The notes below the pieces were generated by a model that made no database searches, had not been told where the DNA came from, and worked only from the letters and a program-made list of their open reading frames with translations. A DNA stretch of 64,000 bases, from the NCBI RefSeq assembly GCF_014490445.1, contig NZ_JACTUZ010000007.1, forward strand, positions 1 to 64,000, in the 5' to 3' direction. A program made the position numbers and the translations under genes. Source of the DNA: Pseudoroseomonas ludipueritiae (GTDB lineage: Bacteria > Pseudomonadota > Alphaproteobacteria > Acetobacterales > Acetobacteraceae). This document shows positions 42,729-49,600 of this stretch, piece by piece; within the stretch, counting starts at the first letter, position 1, and each line of letters begins with the position of its first letter.

Positions 42729-43967
42729 TCAGACAATTCCACGGGATTGAAGGTCCTGGCGGCGGGCGGCATCCAGGCCCAGCTCTTCCAGGATCTCGGC
42801 GGTATGCTGGCCCAGCAGCGGCGGCGGGCGCTCGAAGGCCAGCGGGTTGGTGGCGAAGCGCATCGGGCTGACCACCTGCGGCACGGTGCCGGCCAGCGGA
42901 TGCGGCAGGTGCCGCAGCATCTGCCGGTGCTGGATCTGCGGGTCCTCGAAGACCTGCGGGATCTCGTTGATGGGGGCGCAGGGCACGCCTGCGGCATCCA
43001 GCTTCGCCGCAAGTTCGGCGCGCGTGAAATCCGCGAAGCGGGCAGTCAGCAGCGGCGTCAGTTCCGCGTTGTTGCGCACGCGGTCGGGGTTCTTCGCGAA
43101 GCGGGCGTCGGTGGCCCATTCCGGCCGGCCCAGCGCCTCGCAGAGCTTCACGAACTGCCCGTCATTGCCCACTGCCAGCACCAGATGCCCATCAGCGCAG
43201 GCGAAGACATCCTGCGGCTGGATGTTCGGGTGGCGGTTGCCGCCGCGCTTCGGCGTGCGGCCGGAGACCAGCCAGTTCATGGCCTGATTGGCCAGGAAGG
43301 CCGATTGCACGTCCAGCATGGCGAGGTCGATGGTCTCGCCCTCCCCGCTCTCCGCCCGCCGCGCCAGGGCGGCCAGGACGGATACGGCGGCGTACATGCC
43401 GGTCATCAGGTCCACGATGGGTACGCCGACCTTCTGCGGGCCGCCGCCGGGCATGTCGTCCCGCTCGCCGGTCACGCTCATCAGCCCACCCATGGCCTGG
43501 ATGGCGAAGTCATAGGCGGCCTGGTCGGCGCGCGGCCCGTCCTGGCCGAAGCCGGTGACGGAGCAATAGATCAGGCGCGGGTTGACGGCGCGGAGCGAGG
43601 CGGCATCCAGCCCATACTTCGCCAGGGCGCCGGCCTTGAAGTTCTCCAGCACGATATCGGCGGACTTGGCCAGTTCGCGGATGATGGCCTGCCCTTCGGG
43701 CTTGGCCATGTCCACGGTGACGGAACGCTTGCCGCGATTGACGGAGAGGAAATAGCCGGCCTCCCGCGTCGGCTGGCCATCCTGGTCCTTCAGGAAAGGC
43801 GGGCCCCAGGAGCGGGTGTCGTCGCCAGCGCCCGGCCGCTCCACCTTGATCACATCGGCGCCAAGGTCGGCCAGGATCTGCGTGGCCCAGGGCGCGGCCA
43901 TGATCCGGCTGAGGTCCAGCACCCGCACATGCGCCAGCGGGCCCTGGCGCTTCGGTGCCTCAGTCAT
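42729..43967 (-). CDS. CaiB/BaiF family (type III) CoA-transferase, second copy
   Basis: 412 residues, the same fold as the gene at 38940-40139 and clearly related along its length. It starts VRVLDLSRIMAAPWATQ with GADVIKVERPGAGDDTRSWG; the catalytic Asp is in QAAYDFAIQAMGGL. LVLAVGNDGQFVKLCEALG parallels the other copy. It overlaps the GST gene by 8 bp. The two transferases may act on different acids of one pathway or pair as a heteromer, as some known type III enzymes do. Confidence 0.93.
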   Translation of the reverse strand: MTEAPKRQGPLAHVRVLDLSRIMAAPWATQILADLGADVIKVERPGAGDDTRSWGPPFLKDQDGQPTREAGYFLSVNRGKRSVTVDMAKPEGQAIIRELAKSADIVLENFKAGALAKYGLDAASLRAVNPRLIYCSVTGFGQDGPRADQAAYDFAIQAMGGLMSVTGERDDMPGGGPQKVGVPIVDLMTGMYAAVSVLAALARRAESGEGETIDLAMLDVQSAFLANQAMNWLVSGRTPKRGGNRHPNIQPQDVFACADGHLVLAVGNDGQFVKLCEALGRPEWATDARFAKNPDRVRNNAELTPLLTARFADFTRAELAAKLDAAGVPCAPINEIPQVFEDPQIQHRQMLRHLPHPLAGTVPQVVSPMRFATNPLAFERPPPLLGQHTAEILEELGLDAARRQDLQSRGIV

Positions 43968-44589
43968 CGACGGCTTCCGTGGCCTGGGCGGAGGGACGGG
44001 CGCGGAAGGTGTCGTGCCAGGCGGTCAGCGCCGGGCGGCCTTCGCGCCAGCCGAGGTCAGGGAAGCGGAAATCGAGATAGGAGAGCGCGCAGCCGATGGA
44101 GATATGGCCGATGTCGAAGGGCAGCGCCGCCAGGGCGGGTGCGTCCTTCTCCAGCCGCGCCAGGGTGGCCTCGGTCTTGGTGGCGAAGCTCTTGAGCCAT
44201 TCCTCGGTCTGCTGCGCGGCAGGCTTGTCCCGCTCGTTGCGCCAGAGGATCAGCAGGTCCAGGAAGCCGGTGCCCAGGGCATGCCGCGTCAGCGCCGCCC
44301 AGCGCTCTGGCCCTGCCGGCGGGAACAGGCCGCCGCCTGCCATGTGGTCCAGGTATTCGCAAATGGTCAGGGAGTCGAAGATCGCCGAGCCATCCGGCAG
44401 CACCAGGGTCGGGATCTTGCTCAGCGGGTTGTCGGGCAGCAGGTCCTGGTTGGGCATGCCCATGCGCACCACGGTGCGCACCCGCGTGATCCGGTCCTCC
44501 AGCCCCAGCTCATGCGCCGCCACCATCACCTTGCGGACGAAGGGGGAGCGCGGGGACCAGTGCAGCGTCAGGCTTGAATCGGCAGTCAT
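43960..44589 (-). CDS. Glutathione S-transferase family protein
   Basis: 209 residues. An N-terminal thioredoxin fold starts TLHWSPRSPFVRKVMVAAHE with a Ser/Pro active-site region and NPLSKIPTLVLPDGSAIFDS, where cis-Pro and the GSH-binding Ser lie. A helical C-terminal domain follows. In catabolic operons GSTs often isomerise or dehalogenate intermediates (maleylpyruvate isomerase, for example). It is the first gene of the nine-gene operon, behind a dyad-rich promoter. Confidence 0.9.
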   Translation of the reverse strand: MTADSSLTLHWSPRSPFVRKVMVAAHELGLEDRITRVRTVVRMGMPNQDLLPDNPLSKIPTLVLPDGSAIFDSLTICEYLDHMAGGGLFPPAGPERWAALTRHALGTGFLDLLILWRNERDKPAAQQTEEWLKSFATKTEATLARLEKDAPALAALPFDIGHISIGCALSYLDFRFPDLGWREGRPALTAWHDTFRARPSAQATEAVDD

Positions 44590-44604
44590 CAGGCCGCATC
44601 CTCC

Positions 44605-44636
44605 AAAAGGTCTTTAGGTCATTTGTATAACCTTTT
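44605..44636 (-). promoter_or_regulatory. Dyad-rich promoter region of the CoA operon
   Basis: Upstream of the GST start, AAAAGG (44605-44610) pairs with CCTTTT (44631-44636), enclosing GGTCAT-TTGT-ATAACC (44617-44632), itself a 5/6-bp dyad. On the minus strand the core reads GGTTATACAAATGACC and includes a possible -10 TATACA. GGAGG lies at the right spacing before ATG 44589. The GntR gene next door ends 34 bp away and is the likely binder. Confidence 0.5.
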
Positions 44637-44669
44637 AGACTTGGAGGAAGACGAGGTCCAGCCCTGGCG

Positions 44670-45440
44670 CTACTTCAACTTGATGTCGATCCGCACGGTA
44701 TCGCCGCGATAGATACCGTCCGCCACCAGCACCAGCACGCCATTGGCATCCACCGCCGCGCGATGCACCAGCGCCACCGGGGCATTCAGCGGCACCTGCA
44801 GCGCGGCGGCCGTTTCCACATCGGCCGTGCCGATGGTCAGGGTCTGGCGGGCATCCACGATCTTCACGCCCTCCAGCCCCGCCACCAGCCGCAGCGCGGT
44901 CTTGCTGCGGAGGTCCTCCGGCGTCACCAGCGGCGCCAGCCGCTCATCCAGATAGACATCGGCCAGCAGGAAGGGGCGGCCATCGCGCCAGTGGCGGCGG
45001 CGGATATGGCGATAGGCCGGCGCCGGCTCCCCGATGGTGTCGGGCAGCGTGCTGCCGGGCACGTCGCCCTCCTCTCCCAGGATCTCGATCTCGGCGCCTT
45101 CGCGGGAGCGGAGCAGGCCGTTCCAGTCCGTCTCCACCGCGCACCAGATCGGGCTTTCCGGCCCCTTGCGCACGAAGGTGCCCTTGGCGCGGTAGCGCTC
45201 GATCAGCCCTTCCTGCTCCAGCTGCCCCAGAGCCTGGCGGATGGTGGCGCGGGCCACGCCACATTCTGCGGCCAGGTCGTCCACCGTGGGGATCTGCTGG
45301 CCCAGCTTCCAGGTCCCCTGCTCAATCCGCCGGCGGAAGAGCGTGGCCAACTGGATGTAGCGGGAGACGGCGCTGCGGCTGAGATCGACCTTGCCGGTCG
45401 TGGTGGCACCGCCGGAGGGTCGGGTGGTGATCGGGTCCAT
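44670..45440 (-). CDS. GntR family regulator, HutC/UTRA type
   Basis: 256 residues from ATG 45440, preceded by AGAAGG; an ATG 15 bp earlier is possible but has no clear ribosome binding site. The winged HTH is typical (PTVDDLAAECGVARATIRQA, then LEQEGLIERYRAKGTFVRKG). A UTRA effector domain follows (RHIRRRHWRDGRPFLLADVY). It lies between the 2-hydroxyacid dehydrogenase and the GST-led operon, all on the minus strand, so it could control either or both. Confidence 0.92.
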   Translation of the reverse strand: MDPITTRPSGGATTTGKVDLSRSAVSRYIQLATLFRRRIEQGTWKLGQQIPTVDDLAAECGVARATIRQALGQLEQEGLIERYRAKGTFVRKGPESPIWCAVETDWNGLLRSREGAEIEILGEEGDVPGSTLPDTIGEPAPAYRHIRRRHWRDGRPFLLADVYLDERLAPLVTPEDLRSKTALRLVAGLEGVKIVDARQTLTIGTADVETAAALQVPLNAPVALVHRAAVDANGVLVLVADGIYRGDTVRIDIKLK

Positions 45441-45472
45441 GCCGCCTTCTCTCATACCCAGGGGGCGCTGCG

Positions 45473-46408
45473 CTACCCGGCGCCGGCCGTGGCAAGGGCG
45501 GCGACATTCAGGAAGGGCTCGCCCGCCCGGAAGCGCCCGATATCGGCCAGCAAGCGGCCGATGATGGCCTGCCGCGTCTCCCCGGTCAGGGAGGCGTAAT
45601 GCGGCGCCAGCACGGCGTTCCGCAACGGCAGGAAGCGCGGGTCCAGCTTCGGCTCGGTGGCGAAGACATCCAGGCCGGCCCCGGCGATGGTCTGGCCTTC
45701 CAGCGCCGCCAGCAGCGCCGCCTCATCCACCACCGAGCCCCGGGCGATATTCACCAGGAAGCCGCGCGGCCCCAGCGCCGCCAGTACCCGCGCATCGACG
45801 GCATGGTGCGTGGCCGGGCCGCCGGGGCAGGCCAGCACCAGCACATCGGCGGCGGCGGCCAGGGCGGCGATATCCGGCAGATAGGTCCAGGGCAGTTCCG
45901 GCTTTGGGCGTGGGCCGCTCCAGGCCACAACCATGCCCAGGCCGGCCGCGCGGCGGGCGATGGCCTGGCCGATCTTGCCCATGCCGAAGACGCCTACCGT
46001 CTTACCAGACAGACCAACACCTAGCCCCATTCGCTCCGGCCCCCAGCGGCCGTCGCGGACGAAGCGGTCGGCCTCCACGATGCGGCGGGCGGCGGCATAC
46101 ATCAGGCCGATGGCGAAATCGGCCACGTCCTCGGTCAGCTCATCCGGCGTGTGGCAGACGGCGATGCCCCGGCGCGCCGCGGCGGCGAGGTCGATCTTGT
46201 CCAGCCCCACGCCCTGGGAAGCAATCAGCCGCAGGTCCGGCAGGCTTTCCATCAGTGCCGCATCGGCCCCGGCCATGCCCGTGGTGATGGCGATGCGGAC
46301 GCCTTCCGCCGGGGTGCCGCCCTTTTCCACGAGCGTGTAATGCTCCGCCAGCGCGGCGCGAAGGTCCGCTGGAATCGGCGCCAGCAACAGGATGGGTTCG
46401 GATGTCAT
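45473..46408 (-). CDS. D-2-hydroxyacid dehydrogenase
   Basis: 311 residues from ATG 46408, with AGGAA 9 nt upstream; a GTG at 46429 overlapping the previous stop is the alternative. The NAD(P) motif is TVGVFGMGKIGQAIARRAAG; catalytic residues lie in VNIARGSVVDE (Arg), the Glu in LDVFATEP and the His in LAPHYASLTGETR. It reduces a 2-oxo acid, such as glyoxylate or hydroxypyruvate. Alongside tartrate dehydratase subunits, it may interconvert tartrate-derived acids. Confidence 0.92.
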   Translation of the reverse strand: MTSEPILLLAPIPADLRAALAEHYTLVEKGGTPAEGVRIAITTGMAGADAALMESLPDLRLIASQGVGLDKIDLAAAARRGIAVCHTPDELTEDVADFAIGLMYAAARRIVEADRFVRDGRWGPERMGLGVGLSGKTVGVFGMGKIGQAIARRAAGLGMVVAWSGPRPKPELPWTYLPDIAALAAAADVLVLACPGGPATHHAVDARVLAALGPRGFLVNIARGSVVDEAALLAALEGQTIAGAGLDVFATEPKLDPRFLPLRNAVLAPHYASLTGETRQAIIGRLLADIGRFRAGEPFLNVAALATAGAG

Positions 46409-46425
46409 CGCGGCATGTTCCTGCG

Positions 46426-47058
46426 TCACGGGTTTGTCGCCGCGCGGCGTGCCGCCAGCCCGGCCATGATCTCCGGCATCCTGTCGGCCGCCTGTTGTTG
46501 CAGGCTGTCATAGAGGCTGTTGCCATGGGCATCGATGCCCACCGTCAGCGGCCCCAGATCCTCCACCCGCAGCTTCACCAGACGGAAATGCGCGATCAGG
46601 TCGGGCCAATGGACCGAGACCACGCCCTTCACCGCGTCCGACAGCAGTGGAGAGCCGCCGCCGACGAAGGAGAGGTAAACGCAGCCCACGTCCTTCATCG
46701 CCGCCGCGCTGGCCGCGTCCAGCCCGCCCTTGCCGCCCACCATGCGCAGGCCGAAATGGCGGATGAAGCGTGGCATGTAGCTGTTGAAGCGTGTGCTGGT
46801 GGTGGGGTTGATGTAGAGCACCTCCAGCCCGCCATCCGCCGCATCGCGCGAATAGCTGCCGAGGTGGAACAGTGTCTGGCCATGCAGGCCCAGCGGAAGG
46901 TCCTTGCCGGCATCGAGATATTCCTCGATGCGCTTATGCGTCGGCAGGCCGGCGGTGAGGATGATGTCGCCGCTCAGCAACACCATCTCGCCCGCGCGCA
47001 GCGAACGGACTTCCTCGACATCCAGCGGCAGGCGCAGGCGGCGGATCTCGTCGGACAT
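46426..47058 (-). CDS. ttdB: Tartrate dehydratase/class I fumarase beta subunit
   Basis: 210 residues matching the C-terminal domain of class I fumarases. It starts RLRLPLDVEEVRSLRAGEMV and has LSGDIILTAGLPTHKRIEEY, MVGGKGGLD and FVGGGSPLLSDAVKGV. It works with the alpha subunit to dehydrate L-tartrate to oxaloacetate or to hydrate fumarate; the split genes favour a TtdAB-type or two-subunit fumarase. It begins 6 bp after ttdA ends. Confidence 0.92.
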   Translation of the reverse strand: MSDEIRRLRLPLDVEEVRSLRAGEMVLLSGDIILTAGLPTHKRIEEYLDAGKDLPLGLHGQTLFHLGSYSRDAADGGLEVLYINPTTSTRFNSYMPRFIRHFGLRMVGGKGGLDAASAAAMKDVGCVYLSFVGGGSPLLSDAVKGVVSVHWPDLIAHFRLVKLRVEDLGPLTVGIDAHGNSLYDSLQQQAADRMPEIMAGLAARRAATNP

Positions 47059-47064
47059 GCCCCC

Positions 47065-47934
47065 CTACTCCACCCGCTCGATGCGGCCATCATTGTAGAT
47101 CCGGGCACGGGTGCGGCGGTTGATCCAGCAATTGAAGCAGACCGCGACAGGCGTGAAGCCATGCCCGGCGGCATATTCGATATGCACGCCGAGAGTGGTG
47201 GTGTCGCCCCCCGTACCCATCGGGCCGAAGCCGGTCTTGTTGGTGGCCTCGGTCAGCCGGGCTTCCATCGCGGCCAGGATGGGCTCGGGGTTCACGGAGC
47301 CGAGGGGGCGCAGCGTCGCCAGCTTCGCCAGCTTGGCGCAGTAATCGAAGCTGCCGCCGATGCCGACACCCATGATGACCGGCGGGCAATGCTGCGAGCC
47401 GGCTTTCAGCACGCAATCCATCACAAAGGCTTCGATCTGTTCCAGGCTGGGACTGGTGAAAATCTCCAGCGCCGCCCAGCGGCCGGAGCCCAGCGCCTTC
47501 GGCTGGCAGGTGATGTCGATGTAGTCCGCGCCGCTCAGCACATCCCAGGTAACCAGCGGCATGTCCTTGCCGCGGTAGCTGCGCTCATTGGTCAGAGGAT
47601 TGGTGACGTGCTTCAGGATGGGTGGGCTGATGGTCTCCACCAGGTGGTCGAAGCCGTCCCTGATGGCCTGCTTGATGTCGCCCTCGATGCGGGCGCCAGT
47701 GCCAAGCTGCACGAAATAGACCGGCACGCCGGAGTCAGAGCAGACCAGACGCTCCGACTGTTCCGCCACCTCCGCGCTGCGCAAGAGGATGCCGAGCGTG
47801 CGCTTGGCGAGAGGGTTGCTTTCGGCGGCCTCGGCGCGGCGCAGGGCATCCTTGGTATCGTCCGGCACCTTCTTCAGGGACCAGTCGTAGAGCTGCGCCG
47901 TGACGCTCTTCATCAGCTCATAGGTGATCGCCAC
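47065..47934 (-). CDS. ttdA: Tartrate dehydratase/class I fumarase alpha subunit (Fe-S)
   Basis: 289 residues from GTG 47934 (GAGG 6 nt upstream). Cys65, Cys183 and Cys269 are placed where the [4Fe-4S] ligands of this family lie (RLVCSDSGVP, SQHCPPVIMGVG, VAVCFNCW). GFGPMGTGGDTTTLGV is a second family block. First of a four-gene run: ttdA, ttdB, 2-hydroxyacid dehydrogenase, gntR. Fumarase cannot be excluded as the true reaction. Confidence 0.92.
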   Translation of the reverse strand: MAITYELMKSVTAQLYDWSLKKVPDDTKDALRRAEAAESNPLAKRTLGILLRSAEVAEQSERLVCSDSGVPVYFVQLGTGARIEGDIKQAIRDGFDHLVETISPPILKHVTNPLTNERSYRGKDMPLVTWDVLSGADYIDITCQPKALGSGRWAALEIFTSPSLEQIEAFVMDCVLKAGSQHCPPVIMGVGIGGSFDYCAKLAKLATLRPLGSVNPEPILAAMEARLTEATNKTGFGPMGTGGDTTTLGVHIEYAAGHGFTPVAVCFNCWINRRTRARIYNDGRIERVE

Positions 47935-48122
47935 CTTCGCCTCGCTCCCCTGGCCCGGACAAAGGCCATAAAACTGATTATTATTACTTTAGGGTATAAG
48001 GCTCCGGGGGACGCTTCGGCAAGGCCCAGATTCGTTTCGCAATCACGCTGCGCCGGCAGGGGGTGCCTGCCAACGGAGAACTTCCGTAATATACTGTTTT
48101 TAAAGCCCCTTACGAAGTGGGA

Positions 48123-48147
48123 AGGGCGGCGTTACCTTGGCCGCCCT
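48123..48147 (-). terminator. Hairpin after the alpha/beta hydrolase gene
   Basis: AGGGCGGC / GCCGCCCT is a perfect 8-bp stem with a 9-nt loop, 10 bp after the hydrolase stop on the minus strand. Between it and ttdA (47935-48122) the DNA is AT rich around 47965-48000, the probable ttdA promoter zone. Confidence 0.5.
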
Positions 48148-48157
48148 CCTGTTGACC

Positions 48158-48988
48158 TCAAGTGGCGGGCGTCACCTTCTGCTCCAGGAAGCGGCGCATG
48201 GCGGCGTTGAAGGCCTCCGGCTCCTCGATGCAAGGGAGATGGCCGGCGCCGGGAATCTCCACATAGGAGGCATCCGGGATGATGCCGGCCAGCTCCTGCA
48301 TGGTCTTGGGCATGGCGCCGTCCTTTTCCCCGGCGATCAGCAGCGCGGGCTGGCGCAGCCCCGGCAGCGCGCCGTGGATATCGTAGGATTGCAGCGCCTG
48401 CGCGCAGGCCACGAAGCCGCCTTCCGGCGTGTTCAGGACCATCTCATGCACGCGAGGGATGGCCGGCCCATTGGCTTCCAACGCGGCCGGCGCGAACCAG
48501 CGCTTCAGCGTGGCATCGGCGAAGGCGGCCATGCCGTTCTGCCGTGCGAAGTCGATGCGCTCCTGCCACGCCTGGACGCCGCCCGGCACGGTGCGGGACT
48601 GGCCATCGGAAGCCACCACCGCCTTCACCAAGTCCGGGTGGCGGGCCGCCATATAGAAGGCCGTCGCCGCGCCCATGGAGACGCCGACAAAGACAGCACC
48701 GGAGATTCCGAAATGCCGCATCAGCGCGGCGGCATCCTCGGTGAGCTGGTCCAGGGAAGCCGGGCCGGGCGGGACGGTGGTGCCGCCATGGCCGCGCTGA
48801 TCGTAGCGCAGGATGCGGAAGCGGTCCCCGAAGGCCGCGACCTGGGCATCCCAGAGGCTCAAGTTGGTCAGCAGCGAGTTGCTGAAGACCATCCAGGGCG
48901 CGCCCTCCCGCCCATCCAGGCGGCAACGGAAGGTCAGGCCGTTCACGTCGATCTGTTGGAAGCCAGTGTCCACAAGCGTCTCCGTCAT
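48158..48988 (-). CDS. Alpha/beta hydrolase (3-oxoadipate enol-lactonase-like)
   Basis: 276 residues from ATG 48988; the frame runs 35 residues further but that part is not family-like. The nucleophile Ser104 is in VGVSMGAATAFYMA; the Asp is in LLIAGEKDGAMP and the His in GAGHLPCIEEPEAFN. WMVFSNSLLTNLSLWDAQV and YDQRGHGGT are the start motifs of PcaD-type lactonases. It is divergent from a MarR regulator that may control it along with the FUSC exporter. Confidence 0.9.
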   Translation of the reverse strand: MTETLVDTGFQQIDVNGLTFRCRLDGREGAPWMVFSNSLLTNLSLWDAQVAAFGDRFRILRYDQRGHGGTTVPPGPASLDQLTEDAAALMRHFGISGAVFVGVSMGAATAFYMAARHPDLVKAVVASDGQSRTVPGGVQAWQERIDFARQNGMAAFADATLKRWFAPAALEANGPAIPRVHEMVLNTPEGGFVACAQALQSYDIHGALPGLRQPALLIAGEKDGAMPKTMQELAGIIPDASYVEIPGAGHLPCIEEPEAFNAAMRRFLEQKVTPAT

Positions 48989-49102
48989 CCTTTGGCTAGG
49001 GCGGCGGTCGCGGAAGTCCCACCACGCCCCAGCGAATTTCGCCGGATCAGACACGGCATCGCTCTGCGCCGCAAGCCCCTGCGACCGCCTCACCCAATTA
49101 CA

Positions 49103-49135
49103 TTGAATTCCAAATCATTTTGATGTTAATGCATT
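49103..49135. promoter_or_regulatory. MarR-type operator cluster
   Basis: Three short dyads crowd the 36 bp before the MarR start: TTGAATTCCAA (49103-49113, GAATTC core), ATCA-TTT-TGAT (49114-49124) and AATGCATT (49128-49135). MarR proteins bind such AT-rich palindromes. This is the divergent region between hydrolase and MarR genes. Confidence 0.45.
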
Positions 49136-49138
49136 GCG

Positions 49139-49600
49139 ATGCCAGCCAGCCCCGCATCGCCCCGCTCCCGCTTCGGAATCGAATTCGTGCTGCTCGCCCG
49201 CCGCTGGCGCCGTGCGCTGGACCAGAGGCTGGCGACCGTGGGCCTGACGGACGCGACCTGGGCGCCGCTGGTGCATCTCTCGGAATCCGGCGACGGTATC
49301 AGCCAGAAGGACCTTGCCGCGCTGGTCGGCATCGATGGTTCGAGCCTGGTGCGGCTGCTTGATCTACTGGTGGAGCAGGGGCTGGTGGAGCGGCGGATGG
49401 ATCAGAATGACCGTCGCGCCCGGCTGATCTTCCTCACCAAGGCAGGGCGCGCCGCCGTGGCCCGTATCCGGCGCGAACTCTCGCGCGGTGAGGCCGAGAT
49501 GCTGGTGGACCTCAGCGACGAGGATATCGCGGCATTGCTCGACGCCTTCGCGCGCATCGACCGCCGGCTGCGGCTGGGGCAGGAGGGACAGCGACCATGA
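49139..49600 (+). CDS. MarR family transcriptional regulator
   Basis: 153 residues with a winged HTH: ISQKDLAALVGIDGSSLVRL, then LVEQGLVERRMDQNDRRARL, which includes the basic wing motif (D-x-R-R) of MarR proteins. Helices at both ends form the dimer. The stop overlaps the FUSC exporter start by ATGA, so it likely represses that exporter and responds to a phenolic or aromatic acid. Confidence 0.93.
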   Translation: MPASPASPRSRFGIEFVLLARRWRRALDQRLATVGLTDATWAPLVHLSESGDGISQKDLAALVGIDGSSLVRLLDLLVEQGLVERRMDQNDRRARLIFLTKAGRAAVARIRRELSRGEAEMLVDLSDEDIAALLDAFARIDRRLRLGQEGQRP

